Shown: positions 26,182-35,544 of the stretch, one piece after another | How the letters are laid out: every line of letters begins with the position of its first letter | How positions within the stretch are numbered: position 1 is the first letter of the stretch | Assembly: GCF_016863255.1 (NCBI RefSeq) | Contig: NZ_BOON01000019.1 | Location: 62,001 to 126,000 of the forward strand | Source: Planosporangium mesophilum | Lineage (GTDB): Bacteria; Actinomycetota; Actinomycetes; Mycobacteriales; Micromonosporaceae | Reading direction: 5' to 3' | DNA length: 64,000 nucleotides | Position numbers and translations under genes: made by a program | Notes under the pieces: model-generated | The model's database searches: none | Seen by the model: only the letters and a program-made list of their open reading frames with translations | Told to the model about the DNA's origin: nothing

Positions 26182-27293
26182 GGCAGTACCTGGACTTCCA
26201 CGGAGAGCACGGCCGGCAGGTCCCGTACGATCGGCGCCCAGCTGTCGCCTCCGTCCGCGGAGTGGTAGACCTGGCCACCGGTGGTGCCGAAGTAGATGCC
26301 GCACGGGTCGAGCGTGTCGACCGCCATCGCGTCGCGGAGCACGTTGACGTAGCAGTCGGACTGGGGCAGGCCCTTGGTCAACGGCTCCCAATCGTCGCCA
26401 CCGGTGCGACTGCGGTAGACGCGCAGCTTGCCCTCCGGCGGGAAGTGCTCGTAGTCGCTCTTGATCGGCACGACGTAGACGGTCTCCGGCTCGTGCGCGT
26501 GCACCGCGATCGGGAACCCGAAGTCCGACGGCAGGTTCCCGCTGATCTCGCGCCAGTTCGCACCGGCGTCGTCGCTGCGCATGACATCCCAGTGCTTCTG
26601 CATGAACAGGGTGTCGGGCCGGGACGGGTGCTGGGTGATGCGGTGGACGCAGTGGCCGACCTCGGCGTCCTGGTCAGGGATCTCCCCGGAGCGCAGGCCC
26701 TTGTTGATCGGAAGCCAGCTGGCGCCGGCGTCGTCGCTGCGGAACGCCCCCGCCGCCGAGATCGCGACGTAGATCCGGTCCTTGTTCGCCGGGTCCAGGA
26801 TGATCGTGTGCAGGCACATCCCGCCGGCGCCCGGCTGCCACGTCGGCCCGGTCCTGTGTGTCCGGAGGGCGGACAACTCCGTCCACTTGCCACCGCCGTC
26901 GCTGGACACGTAGAGGGCGGCGTCCTCCGCACCCGCGTACACGGTATCGGGGTCCTCGTGTGACGGCTCCAGGTGCCAGATGCGCTTGAACTCCCACGGA
27001 CGCGGGGTGCCGTCGTACCACAGGTGCTCGCCGACCTCGCCCGCGTAGGTGAAGTCGTTGCCGACCGGGGTCCAGCTCTTGCCGCCGTCGTCGGAGCGCT
27101 GGATCAGCTGCCCGAACCAGCCGCCGGACTGGGACGCGTAGAGCCGGTTCGGGTCGGCCGGCGATCCGCTGAGGTGGTAGATCTCCCAGCCGCCGAAGTG
27201 AGGTCCGTCGACCGTCCAGTCACCGCGCCCACCGTCCGACGCCAACGTGAACGCGCCCTTGCGTGTGCCTACCAGTACCCGTACGCCGCTCAT
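26178..27293 (-). CDS. BNR/sialidase-like beta-propeller protein
   Basis: A 371-residue cytoplasmic-looking protein without a signal peptide. Repeated Asp-box-like motifs ([55 protein letters not shown]) indicate a VPS10/BNR-type propeller. It begins [24 protein letters not shown], typical of the exo-alpha-sialidase-annotated proteins paired with a MoaD-like gene. No sialidase catalytic residues are evident, so enzyme activity is doubtful. ATG 27293 has GGAAGGA upstream; the frame reaches 27428, but that part is arginine-rich and non-coding in character. Confidence 0.87.
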   Translation of the reverse strand: MSGVRVLVGTRKGAFTLASDGGRGDWTVDGPHFGGWEIYHLSGSPADPNRLYASQSGGWFGQLIQRSDDGGKSWTPVGNDFTYAGEVGEHLWYDGTPRPWEFKRIWHLEPSHEDPDTVYAGAEDAALYVSSDGGGKWTELSALRTHRTGPTWQPGAGGMCLHTIILDPANKDRIYVAISAAGAFRSDDAGASWLPINKGLRSGEIPDQDAEVGHCVHRITQHPSRPDTLFMQKHWDVMRSDDAGANWREISGNLPSDFGFPIAVHAHEPETVYVVPIKSDYEHFPPEGKLRVYRSRTGGDDWEPLTKGLPQSDCYVNVLRDAMAVDTLDPCGIYFGTTGGQVYHSADGGDSWAPIVRDLPAVLSVEVQVLP

Positions 27294-27509
27294 GCCCTGA
27301 TCCTTCCGTTCTGTCCGACGATGCACCTGGGTAAGGCTGTTCGCGGCGCCGAAACTCGTTGGTCTCAGCCCCGTCCGCCGCTTCGTTCTCGACCCTGGTG
27401 CCTCGGATCTCGAAGTGACGGCGGACACAGTCTTACTCTCCCAGTACGACGAATTCGTGCCTTCGGAATCGACAAGAACGCGGCAGTGCGTCGTGGCTAT
27501 GACCGTCGA

Positions 27510-28670
27510 TCAGGCGGGCCCCGTGGACGAGACGTAGACAAACCGGTTGTCGCGCACGGCGAGCAGCAGGAACGTGGGGGTGACCCGGGTACCGTCGGGG
27601 TTGAAGCGCGGGTCGCCGGAGAGCAGGGTGAGCTCGGTGGTGCCGGCGATGGCCCGGCGTACCGCGTCGCGGTCGAGACCGCCGGCGCGGCGGATCGCGT
27701 CGAGGGCGAGTTTGACCGCGTCGTAGGCCTCGGGCGCGCTCGGGCCGGGGGCGTGCCCGACCGCCTTGGTGAAGCGGCCCGACCAATCGGCGAGTGCGGG
27801 CATGAACTCCGGCACCATGAACGTGGTGCCCGAGACGCCCTTGCTCTGCTCGGGGCTCAGGTTCTCCAGCAGTGGGCCGTCGACCGCACCGTCGCCGACC
27901 ATGATCTGCCCGGTGAAGCCTGCCGCGCGCAGGTCGATGATCAGCCGGTTGGCTTCGGCGTAGTACCCGGTGAAGTAGACGGTGTCGGCGCCGCTGTCGC
28001 GCACCTGCAGGGCGGTACGGGTGTAGCTCGGCGCTCCCTGACTCAGCTCGAACTCCCCGGTGAGCTCGACCCCGCCCGACGTACGGGCGGCGTCGACCGT
28101 TGCCCCGGCGAGCGACAGCGGGAAGCTGGTGCCGTCGTGCACCACCGCCAGCCGGTGGCTGCCGAGGCGCGCCATGGACTGCAGCGCGAAGCGGGCCTCC
28201 GCCTCCGCGGTGCCGCAGACGAGAAAGACGCTGTCGTACCGGGGCTGGAGCAGTTCGGCGGAGTTCGACAGCGGGATCACCATCGGGATCCCGGCGTTTC
28301 GGAAGGTCTTGAGGGTCGGCACGGTCGCGCTGCTGCAGTACCCGCCGACCGACACCGTGATGTCCCGGGCGATCAGCTTGTCCGCCGCGACCACAGCGGT
28401 ACCCGGGTCGCACGCGTCGTCCTCGACCACCAGTTCGACGCGTCGGCCCAGTACGCCGCCGGCTTCGTTCGCCTCGCGTACCGCAAGCTGCTGCGCGTCG
28501 ACCATCGCCTGGCCGGAGGGTGAGTTACGCCCTGACAGCGGCACCAGCGCTCCGAGCCGGACCGGTGCGGGCTGCGCCGGTTGCGGTGGCCGCTTCGCTG
28601 CGCAGCCGGCCAGAACAGCGGAGGCCAGTACCGCCGTGGCCACCGTCACGACCCCCAGGCGTACGCGCAT
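27510..28670 (-). CDS. Branched-chain amino acid-type ABC substrate-binding lipoprotein
   Basis: A 386-residue exported protein. A signal peptide is followed by a lipobox VLAGC (Cys near residue 23). The body is a type I periplasmic-binding fold of the LivJ/receptor family: VRLGALVPLSGRNSPSGQAMVDAQQLAVREANEAGGVLGR, GYCSSATVPTLKTFRNAGIPMV, and DAVKLALDAIRRAGG near the end. No permease or ATPase is next to it, so it may be an orphan binding protein or a ligand sensor. ATG 28670 follows GAGGAGG. It is divergent from the GGDEF-EAL gene, which might use the same signal (inference). Confidence 0.9.
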   Translation of the reverse strand: MRVRLGVVTVATAVLASAVLAGCAAKRPPQPAQPAPVRLGALVPLSGRNSPSGQAMVDAQQLAVREANEAGGVLGRRVELVVEDDACDPGTAVVAADKLIARDITVSVGGYCSSATVPTLKTFRNAGIPMVIPLSNSAELLQPRYDSVFLVCGTAEAEARFALQSMARLGSHRLAVVHDGTSFPLSLAGATVDAARTSGGVELTGEFELSQGAPSYTRTALQVRDSGADTVYFTGYYAEANRLIIDLRAAGFTGQIMVGDGAVDGPLLENLSPEQSKGVSGTTFMVPEFMPALADWSGRFTKAVGHAPGPSAPEAYDAVKLALDAIRRAGGLDRDAVRRAIAGTTELTLLSGDPRFNPDGTRVTPTFLLLAVRDNRFVYVSSTGPA

Positions 28671-28837
28671 CGGGCCTCCTCGTGTGTGGACTTCGGCCGC
28701 TCCATCGACCGGAACCCGACAGGGCTGAGCGGAAGGGTCAGATCCGATCCCGGCCTGCCGATGTTTCTTGTCGAGGGAATTTCACCCGGCGCGCGGCCCC
28801 GACCGCGGCACACGGTGGCGAGATGAGGGGGCCCGGC

Positions 28838-30883
28838 ATGGTGCGTAGCCGCAACACGGCTGTCCCGACGCCGCCGCCCGGTACCAGTAGGGCGGACGCC
28901 GAGCCGACAGCTCGTCGCCGGCGCAGCCTCGCCACCACCGGAGCGCTCGCCAGCGTGCTGCTCGCCCTGTGCGCGTACACCATCATCGGTACGGCCTCCA
29001 CGACGTCAGCGGCTCGCGCACACAGCCAGGCCCTGTCGGTGGACGGCTGGTTCGGTGAGGCGCGCAGCGCGATCGCCCTGGAGGAGGTGCACGCCCGCCA
29101 CTACCAGGTGGAGCCGTCGGCGGCGGTACGACAGCGTTACGTCGAGGCGGCACACACCGCCGACCAGGCGCTCAGGCGGGTGACCACGGCTCGCACGGCG
29201 GCGGCGACGGACGCTCACCGGCTCCTCGCCGAGCAGGCCGCGTACCGCGGCCACACCGACCGGCTGCTGGACATGGTCGCCGACCGGGACCCCGACCGGG
29301 TCAGCTTCGACCGGCTCGAGGTCACGCCCGTCTACTACCGCCTCCAGCAGGACATCGATTCGGTGACACGCGCGTACCACGCCAGCGCACAGGTGCAGGC
29401 CGCCGCGCTGCAGCGCGCGCAGGTACGGATGCTGGTCGGCACGTCGGTCGGATTCGGGTTGGGATTCGCTCTCGTGGCCTTGATCTGGCGCGTCGTACTC
29501 GGTTACCAGCGCCGGCTGGCCGAGCATGCCGACGTCAATGAGCACCTGGCGATGCACGATCCGCTCACCGGCCTGCCCAACCGTGCGATGTTCCACCGCC
29601 GGCTGACCGGCGCCCTGCAACAGATGCGCTCCTCACCCGACGGTCACCTGGTCTTGATGGTCCTCGACCTCAACGGGTTCAAGGCGGTCAATGACACCCT
29701 CGGCCACCAGGCGGGCGACCAGTTACTCGCCGAGGCCGGACGCAGGCTGCGCGCCAGTACCCGGGAGGGCGACCTGGTGGCGCGGCTCGGCGGCGACGAG
29801 TTCGCGGTGCTGATCCCCCGGATCTCGCGCCTGCCCGAGGCGATGGCGGTAGCCCACCGGATCGTCGAGGTGCTGCGTGAGGACTTCCTGCTCGACGGCG
29901 GGCCGGCCGCGGTCAGTGGCAGCATCGGCGTCGCGATCAGCCCGCTCCACGGCGTGAGCGACGAACTGGTCCGCCATGCCGACGCGGCGATGTACCGGGC
30001 AAAGTCCGACGGTGGCGGGGTGGCCGTCTACGACCCGCAGGTCGACGCCGAAACTCCCGACCGGATGGTGCTCTTCGGTGAGCTGCGCGCGCTCCTCGAC
30101 GCCGGCGACCCGGACCGACAGCTCGTACCGTTCTTCCAGCCTCAGGTCCGTATCGCCGACGCCACGGTCACCGCGGTGGAGGCGCTGGCTCGGTGGCGGC
30201 ACCCGAGCCGGGGACTGCTCATGCCCGGCATGTTCCTGCCGATCGCCGAGGCCCGTGGCCTGGAGATCACGTTGACCTATCACATGATCGACGTTGCGGT
30301 GGCGGAGGCCGCTACGTGGCAGGAGGCCGGCACACCGCTTGTGGTGTCGGTCAACGTCTCCCCACGCTGCCTGCTCGACCCGCAGTTCGTGCCGCGGGTA
30401 CGCGCCGCGCTGGCCACCTCGGGACTCGCGCCCGGGCTGCTGCAGGTGGAGCTCACGGAGACCAGTGTGATGACCGAACCGGAGCGCTCGCGGAAGACCC
30501 TGCGTGACCTTCGTGACCACGGCGTGAAGGTCTCCATCGACGACTTCGGCACCGGCTTCAGCTCCCTCGCGCAGCTCAAACAGCTACCAGCGGACGAGTT
30601 GAAGATCGACAGGACCTTCGTACGGGAACTGGTCGACGACCCCGAGGACATGGTTCTCGTGCGCAGCGCCATCGATCTGGCTCACAACCTGGGGCTGTCC
30701 GTGGTGGCCGAGGGGGTGGAGGGGCTCGACGCCCTCGTTCTGTTGGACGAGCTCGGCTGCGACCTCGCCCAAGGCTTCGCGCTCAGCCCTCCGGTCGCTG
30801 TCGAGGAGTTGCCGCAGGCGTGCGCACGGGCGCACCAACAGGCGAGCGGTGCCCGCCAGCCGGTACGCCAGGCTCCGGCCTGA
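28838..30883 (+). CDS. Membrane GGDEF-EAL c-di-GMP turnover protein
   Basis: A 681-residue protein. Two membrane helices (about 30-52 and 200-222) bracket an extracytoplasmic helical sensor region. The GGDEF domain begins MHDPLTGLPNRAMFHRRL and keeps the active loop RLGGDEFAVL. The EAL domain keeps EALARW, VNVSPR, ELTETS, DDFGTGFSSLAQLKQL, LKIDRTFV and VAEGVEG. Both halves therefore look catalytically competent, and the protein could make and break c-di-GMP. ATG 28838 has GAGGGGG at 7 nt; ATG 28823 is an alternative. Its upstream neighbour is a divergent binding lipoprotein. Confidence 0.94.
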   Translation: MVRSRNTAVPTPPPGTSRADAEPTARRRRSLATTGALASVLLALCAYTIIGTASTTSAARAHSQALSVDGWFGEARSAIALEEVHARHYQVEPSAAVRQRYVEAAHTADQALRRVTTARTAAATDAHRLLAEQAAYRGHTDRLLDMVADRDPDRVSFDRLEVTPVYYRLQQDIDSVTRAYHASAQVQAAALQRAQVRMLVGTSVGFGLGFALVALIWRVVLGYQRRLAEHADVNEHLAMHDPLTGLPNRAMFHRRLTGALQQMRSSPDGHLVLMVLDLNGFKAVNDTLGHQAGDQLLAEAGRRLRASTREGDLVARLGGDEFAVLIPRISRLPEAMAVAHRIVEVLREDFLLDGGPAAVSGSIGVAISPLHGVSDELVRHADAAMYRAKSDGGGVAVYDPQVDAETPDRMVLFGELRALLDAGDPDRQLVPFFQPQVRIADATVTAVEALARWRHPSRGLLMPGMFLPIAEARGLEITLTYHMIDVAVAEAATWQEAGTPLVVSVNVSPRCLLDPQFVPRVRAALATSGLAPGLLQVELTETSVMTEPERSRKTLRDLRDHGVKVSIDDFGTGFSSLAQLKQLPADELKIDRTFVRELVDDPEDMVLVRSAIDLAHNLGLSVVAEGVEGLDALVLLDELGCDLAQGFALSPPVAVEELPQACARAHQQASGARQPVRQAPA

Positions 30884-30940
30884 CCCGGCGTCCGAAGCCG
30901 GCCGTCGGGCGACCGTGGCCCGCGCTTCAACCGGCTCGGG

Positions 30941-31060
30941 TATACTGGATCTACGGCTCGCACCGTTCTGCCTCGAGCCGGTTTTCTATGTCGACCACCA
31001 CGCGCCGCGACCACTGAGGTCTGCGCCGGGCAGGACGGCCCTTCCACGTTCGGAGATTTT
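30941..31060 (+). promoter_or_regulatory. Promoter and structured leader of the DEAD-box helicase
   Basis: A TATACT -10 (30941-30946) predicts a start near 30953 and a leader of about 108 nt. The leader opens with a hairpin, CGGCTCG (30954-30960) and CGAGCCG (30974-30980), directly followed by GTTTTCT, an intrinsic terminator-like arrangement. A second CGGCTCG copy (30932-30938) lies upstream of the -10. A 9-codon upstream frame follows (30988-31017). Confidence 0.55.
30988..31017 (+). CDS. Possible leader peptide (9 codons)
   Basis: ATG to TGA encodes MSTTTRRDH in the helicase leader, right after the T-rich hairpin and 43 nt before the helicase ATG. It has no Shine-Dalgarno. It may be an attenuator peptide whose Thr/Arg codons sense translation state, or chance. 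Confidence 0.3.
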   Translation: MSTTTRRDH

Positions 31061-32500
31061 ATGGCGGCCCGCCGCCCTCAAAACACACCTTCATCGATCA
31101 CGTTCACTGACCTCGGCGTGCCTGCCGCACTCACCGAAGTGCTCGCCGCCGACGGCATCACCACGCCGTTCCCGATCCAGACAGCGACGCTGCCCGACTC
31201 GCTGGCAGGGCGCGACGTGCTCGGCCGGGGCCGCACCGGCTCGGGAAAGACCTACGCGTTCCTGCTCCCCGTGCTGGCCCGGCTGGCCGCCAGCCCCTCG
31301 CCCCGGCGGCCCGGCCGTCCCCGGGCGCTGATTCTCGCGCCCACCCGCGAACTCGCCACCCAGATCGCGGCGTCGATGGCGCCGCTGGCCGAGGCGCTGT
31401 CGCTACGGACGCTGACCATCTTCGGCGGGGTCGGCGCCAACCCCCAGATCGCCGGCCTGCGTAAGGGCGTGGACGTTCTGGTGGCCTGCCCGGGACGGCT
31501 CGCCGACCACGTCAAGACCGGCCACGCGCAGCTCGACGCCGTCGAGATCACCGTGCTCGACGAGGCCGACCACATGGCCGACCTGGGCTTCCTCCCCGTC
31601 GTCCGGCGGCTGCTCGACCTGACCCCCCGCTCCGGGCAGCGGCTGCTGTTCTCGGCGACGCTGGACGCCGGGGTCGACGTCCTCGTGCGGCGGTTCCTCA
31701 CCGATCCGGTCACCCACAGCGTCGACTCGACGCTGTCACCGGTCGCGGCGATGGCGCATCACGTGCTGCACGTACGCGACGACGACCGGTTCCCGGTGCT
31801 GGTCGACCTCACCGCCGCGCCAGGTCGCACGGTGGTGTTCACCCGTACCAAACGGGGCGCAAAGACGCTGACGCGTCGACTCATCGCCGCCGGGGTGCCG
31901 GCCGTCGAACTCCACGGCAACCTCGCCCAGAACGCGCGCAACCGCAACCTGCTCGCCTTCTCCGACGGCTCGGCGAACACGCTGGTGGCCACGGACATCG
32001 CCGCCCGTGGCATCCACGTCGACGATGTGAGCCTCGTCATCCATGCCGATCCCCCGGTCGAACACAAGGCGTACCTGCACCGCTCCGGTCGAACGGCCCG
32101 CGCCGGCGCCGAGGGCACGGTGATCACGCTCATGACCGACGAGCAGGTTCCCGACGTCCGCGACCTGACCCGGAGAGCGGGCATCGCGGCGACCACTACG
32201 CGCCTGCGGCCCGGCGACCCCCTGCTGGCCGAGCTCGCCCCAGGTGAGCGTTCGTTCGTCACGCCGCCGGTGGACGCTCCGGCCGCGACCGAAACCGCGG
32301 GGCGGGGCCGCTCGGCTCGCAACGCCGCGCGCCGCCCGTCGGCGACCCGCACCGCGTCCAGGTCGATCCCGCCGGTGTCGTCGTCGCGGTCGGGATCCGG
32401 GCGCGCCGGTGCCACGGCGGTGGCGACGCCCGCCCGTTCCTCGAGCGCGGCGGCCTTCTCCGCCCGCACCCGCGCCGGCACTCGGCATGGCGGTCGTTGA
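31061..32500 (+). CDS. DEAD-box ATP-dependent RNA helicase
   Basis: A 479-residue helicase with all core motifs: Q-motif FPIQTATLPDSLAGRDVL, motif I GRTGSGKT, Ia PTRELATQ, Ib CPGRLADH, II DEAD in VLDEADHMADLGF, III SAT in FSATL, IV VFTRTKRGAKTL, V ATDIAARGIHVDDV and VI HRSGRTARAG. An 80-residue Ser/Arg/Ala-rich basic tail follows and probably binds RNA. The ATG at 31061 has CGGAG upstream. The long leader and the cold-shock gene nearby suggest a cold-response helicase, as for CsdA/DeaD (inference). Confidence 0.95.
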   Translation: MAARRPQNTPSSITFTDLGVPAALTEVLAADGITTPFPIQTATLPDSLAGRDVLGRGRTGSGKTYAFLLPVLARLAASPSPRRPGRPRALILAPTRELATQIAASMAPLAEALSLRTLTIFGGVGANPQIAGLRKGVDVLVACPGRLADHVKTGHAQLDAVEITVLDEADHMADLGFLPVVRRLLDLTPRSGQRLLFSATLDAGVDVLVRRFLTDPVTHSVDSTLSPVAAMAHHVLHVRDDDRFPVLVDLTAAPGRTVVFTRTKRGAKTLTRRLIAAGVPAVELHGNLAQNARNRNLLAFSDGSANTLVATDIAARGIHVDDVSLVIHADPPVEHKAYLHRSGRTARAGAEGTVITLMTDEQVPDVRDLTRRAGIAATTTRLRPGDPLLAELAPGERSFVTPPVDAPAATETAGRGRSARNAARRPSATRTASRSIPPVSSSRSGSGRAGATAVATPARSSSAAAFSARTRAGTRHGGR

Positions 32501-32521
32501 TCAGCGGCCCAGCTCGGGGAC

Positions 32522-32629
32522 GTGAAGGTACCCACCGCCGCGGTCGTGTTCTGCCGCACCGGTGACGAGGTCGACCCGCTGACCTCGGCAGTCCACGGCC
32601 GGGTGACGTTCGTCGGTACAAGGCCCTGA
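32522..32629 (+). CDS. Possible 35-residue small protein after the helicase
   Basis: GTG to TGA, with CGGGGA just upstream and a coding-like third-position bias (TAAVVFCRTGDEVDPLTSAV). It ends immediately before the strong terminator, so it may be a small gene or the end of an eroded one. I recognise no family. Confidence 0.3.
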   Translation: MKVPTAAVVFCRTGDEVDPLTSAVHGRVTFVGTRP

Positions 32630-32635
32630 CAGCAT

Positions 32636-32676
32636 CGATCCCCGCACCGTCTGTCTCACAGACGGTGCGGGGATCG
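32636..32676. terminator. 19-bp perfect-stem terminator
   Basis: The arms at 32636-32654 and 32658-32676 are perfectly complementary around a CTC loop, between the helicase and the convergent cold-shock gene. It can act in both directions. Confidence 0.85.
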
Positions 32677-32761
32677 ACACAGGCTGGTTTTCCGGGCCGA
32701 TCGGCCCGGCGTTCATCGGTGTGCCGCCACGCGTGTCAGTGGCGGCACACGCCAGCTGCTA

Positions 32762-32965
32762 TCAGATAGGGCGGACCTGCTCGGCCTGCGGGCCCTTCTG
32801 ACCCTGCGTGATCTCGAACTCGACCCGCTGGTTCTCCTCCAGCGACCGGTAACCGCTGGACTGGATGGCCGAGAAGTGAACGAACACGTCGTCGCCACCG
32901 CCGTCCTGGCTGATGAAACCGAAGCCCTTGTCGGCGTTGAACCACTTCACGGTGCCCTGTGCCAT
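32762..32965 (-). CDS. Cold-shock protein (CspA family)
   Basis: A 67-residue OB-fold protein. The RNP1 motif KGFGFISQ and the RNP2-type DVFVHFSAI are intact, starting [13 protein letters not shown] and ending AEQVRPI. It binds single-stranded RNA/DNA as a chaperone. ATG 32965 has GGGAG at 7 nt; an in-frame TTG two codons earlier is not needed. A leader of about 144 nt is predicted from a TAGAGT -10 at 33116-33121. Confidence 0.96.
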   Translation of the reverse strand: MAQGTVKWFNADKGFGFISQDGGGDDVFVHFSAIQSSGYRSLEENQRVEFEITQGQKGPQAEQVRPI

Positions 32966-33121
32966 TGCCAATCTCCCTTATCAGGCGAGGACCTGCGGGC
33001 GCAGATCCGGAAGCCCTTGGTCTTGAGGCCCCACATCGCCCAACCCGCTGACCACGCACTCGCGACTTGCCAGCCGGCTGGGATAAGGCGAACCACATAC
33101 CCAAAAAGCTCGATCACTCTA
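32966..33121 (-). promoter_or_regulatory. Promoter and long 5' leader of the cold-shock gene
   Basis: Read on the minus strand, a TAGAGT -10 (33116-33121) with a weak CTGCCG -35 at 17-nt spacing predicts a start near 33109. The untranslated leader of about 144 nt contains no coding frame. Long leaders that refold with temperature are known for csp genes in other bacteria; here the structure is not established. Confidence 0.45.
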
Positions 33122-33266
33122 GCAAGGATCCAGGGGATCGGCAGGGATGCGCCCCCCATAGTGCCCGTTCGAGCAACCGGCGGCTCGTCCGTCCAGGGCA
33201 GTCGGCCGGTCGACATGGAGCCCGTTTGTGGTGGCAAATGGACCGGTAGTCGCGTCTCCCGGCTCC

Positions 33267-33968
33267 TCAGCGAGACGGTTGAAGCACGTGGGCCTGCCTG
33301 ATCTCCGCGTCCTCGGGAGCGCCCATCATCGACACCTGGTAGCTGGCCACGACCTCCAGTCGGTCGTGGGGAAGGTAGGCCCGTCCGGGATCACCCACCA
33401 GGACGCGGGCGCCCCTCGCCGCGGCGCGTTCCAGGAATCGCAGCATCCGCTCGGCCATGGACCGGCTGTAGAAGACGTCTCCGGCGAGCACCACCTCGGC
33501 CCCGTCACCGTCACCGTCGAGCAGATCGCCTGGCCTGACGCCGACGGCGACGCCGTTGGCCCCGGCGTTCAACCTGATCGCGGCGAGCGCGTACGGGTCG
33601 ACGTCGTTGGCGGTGACCACGGCCGCACCGGCCACGGCGGCGGCGATCGCGACCAGACCAGAGCCCGAAGCCACGTCGAGCACCCGCCTGCCGGCGACCA
33701 CCTCGGGGTGGTCCAGGACGTACCGCGCGACGGCCTGACCACCGATCCAGGCATCGGCCCAGAACGGCGACGGCAACGCCCCGCCCGCCTTCGCCTCCAG
33801 CCTCGCCCGTAAGACGATGGCGTCCTCGGCGAGGTGCAGACGAACCCCGGGCACGAAGGGCACCTCCGCAAGGCGCAGCCCGTCGGGGCCGGCTACGCCG
33901 GACTCCACGAAGGAGTCGAGTACGGCGCCTTCGACGCCGGCAGGAACACGTTCCGTTTGACTGATCAC
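33267..33968 (-). CDS. Class I SAM-dependent protein methyltransferase (ETFB-lysine/PrmA-like)
   Basis: A 233-residue protein. The SAM motif I VLDVASGSGLVAIAAA, the acidic NDVDPYALAAIRLNA and the post-motif PSPFWADAWIGGQAVARYVLDHPEV match the METTL20/PrmA-like family, which methylates lysines in proteins such as ETF-beta or ribosomal proteins. The substrate here is unknown. The GTG at 33968 has only a weak upstream GGGCGAG, so translation may be leaderless. It ends 301 nt from the cold-shock gene. Confidence 0.85.
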   Translation of the reverse strand: MISQTERVPAGVEGAVLDSFVESGVAGPDGLRLAEVPFVPGVRLHLAEDAIVLRARLEAKAGGALPSPFWADAWIGGQAVARYVLDHPEVVAGRRVLDVASGSGLVAIAAAVAGAAVVTANDVDPYALAAIRLNAGANGVAVGVRPGDLLDGDGDGAEVVLAGDVFYSRSMAERMLRFLERAAARGARVLVGDPGRAYLPHDRLEVVASYQVSMMGAPEDAEIRQAHVLQPSR

Positions 33969-34477
33969 TCGCCCAGCATGAGGTACGAGCCACGAACTCG
34001 TCGGTAATTGGTTGAGGTCAACCCCCGGCGCTCAGGTCGGCGAGCGCCCCGTGCCCCATCCGGGTCGCGGTCAGGACGAGGGTCGCGGCCCGCCGGAGGC
34101 GTTACCAGGAAACGTGTAACATGGATGAAACAGTTTCTTGTTCGTGGTGCTTTCCCTGCTCGGCTACGGGCCGGACCTGTCCGTGCACCACACCGGGATC
34201 CAGGCCGACGGTTTCAGCGAGGCCGTCCGCTCGATCTGAGTCATGCTCCCGGGCCCGCTGTGGCCCGGGCGGCGCTGTACAGCGCCACGGTGCTCGGGCC
34301 CCGCAACGCTGCCCTGTGCTGCGGGGCCCGACCTCACCGCCCTCGCCCCCGGGTCGGCTCTGTCCTCGTACGCGATGGCGTCGTCGCAGGCAGTGGCCCC
34401 GGATGTCACGATGTTGCTCATGACGGTGGAACGGACGATTCGGCTGTGCCTGGGGCACGTGTCCCGCGCTGCGGTCA
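33969..34477. other. 509-bp gap with a short decayed frame and a triple-hairpin array
   Basis: An open stretch of 36 codons at 34129-34239 on the plus strand (hydrophobic FLFVVLSLLGYGPDLSV, no start with a ribosome site) looks like a gene remnant. Three consecutive hairpins follow at 34248-34330. I see no complete gene. Confidence 0.45.
34248..34330. repeat. Three consecutive GC-rich hairpins
   Basis: Hairpin 1: CCCGGGCC/GGCCCGGG (34248-34269). Hairpin 2: the 16-bp perfect palindrome GGCGCTGTACAGCGCC (34271-34286). Hairpin 3: CGGGCCCCGCA/TGCGGGGCCCG (34295-34330, 14-nt loop). They may be a terminator cluster or a structured RNA. Confidence 0.65.
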
Positions 34478-35503
34478 TCAGCGCTGCTGGGGGTGTACGA
34501 CGGCCTTGACCGCGGACGGGTCGGACGAACCGGCGGTGAGCGCCTCCTCGGTGTGGTCGAGGTCGTACCGCCCGGTCACCAGCGAGCGGAGTTGGATCCG
34601 ACCGGCGGCGGCGAGCGCGATTGCCTTCGGGTAGGTATTGGCGTACCGGAACGTGCCGGTCAGCACGATCTCCCGATTCTGGATCAGTTGCAGCGGCACC
34701 ACGGCGTCCGCGGCGGGCCCCATGCCCACGGCCACGGCGGTACCGGCCGCGGCGAGCGCCCTGATGCCGTCGACCAGCGCCTGCGGCGCGCCCGAGCATT
34801 CCAGCAGGATGTCCGCGCCGAGGTCGGCGGGGACGGACTCCCGGGTCAGGTCGATGACCGAGGTGGCGCCGAGGTCGGCGGCGAGCCCGAGCCGGCGGCG
34901 GTTCAGGTCGGTCACGATGACCTCGGCCGCACCGAGGGCGCGCGCCACCTGGACCGCGACCAGGCCGATCGGTCCGGCCCCGGTCACCAGGACCCGTTCA
35001 CCGCCGCGTATCCCGGCCCGCCACGAGGCCCACAGGCCCACCGACAGCGGTTCGATCAGGGCGGCCTCGTCGTCGTCGAGCGTGTCCGGTACCGGGTACG
35101 CGAAGTCCTGGTTGATCGCCACGTACCGGGCGAACGCCCCGTCGATCGGCGGGGTGGCGAAGAAGCGGACGTCCGGGCAGAGGTTGTAGTGGCCGGTGCG
35201 GCACCGGGTGCAGCGTCCACAGGGGATGCCGGGCTCGATCGCCACTCGTTCGCCGACGCGGCTCGCGTCGGCTCCGGGTCCGGCCGCGACCACCACGCCC
35301 GACGCCTCGTGGCCGAGCACCAGCGGCTGCTCCACGACGTAGCGGCCGATGCGGCCGTGCTGGTAGTAGTGCACGTCGGAGCCACACACCCCGACGGAGC
35401 GGACCTCGACCAGTAGTTCGCCCGGCCCCGGCCGGGGCGTCGGTCGGGCCTCGATGCGCAGGTCGTTCACGCCGTGCAGGACGGCTGCGCGGTTGTCGTT
35501 CAC
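34478..35503 (-). CDS. Zinc-dependent polyol/alcohol dehydrogenase (sorbitol dehydrogenase-like)
   Basis: A 341-residue medium-chain dehydrogenase. Catalytic zinc ligands are in [13 protein letters not shown] and LGHEASG; the structural zinc cysteines are in [15 protein letters not shown]; the NAD Rossmann motif is [20 protein letters not shown]. The YYQHGRIG and RFFATPP elements resemble L-iditol/sorbitol dehydrogenases, which oxidise polyols to ketoses. The GTG at 35503 has AAGGGAG upstream. It follows the SorC-type regulator by 41 nt on the same strand and is divergent from the polyol transporter operon. Confidence 0.92.
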   Translation of the reverse strand: MNDNRAAVLHGVNDLRIEARPTPRPGPGELLVEVRSVGVCGSDVHYYQHGRIGRYVVEQPLVLGHEASGVVVAAGPGADASRVGERVAIEPGIPCGRCTRCRTGHYNLCPDVRFFATPPIDGAFARYVAINQDFAYPVPDTLDDDEAALIEPLSVGLWASWRAGIRGGERVLVTGAGPIGLVAVQVARALGAAEVIVTDLNRRRLGLAADLGATSVIDLTRESVPADLGADILLECSGAPQALVDGIRALAAAGTAVAVGMGPAADAVVPLQLIQNREIVLTGTFRYANTYPKAIALAAAGRIQLRSLVTGRYDLDHTEEALTAGSSDPSAVKAVVHPQQR

Positions 35504-35544
35504 GACATCTCCCTTCTCGCCGCCGACGGTGCGTGGGCGGCGCC

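Noticed and set aside
26178-27293. True sialidase
   Set aside because: Asp-box repeats are present, but I find neither a signal peptide nor the catalytic Arg triad context.
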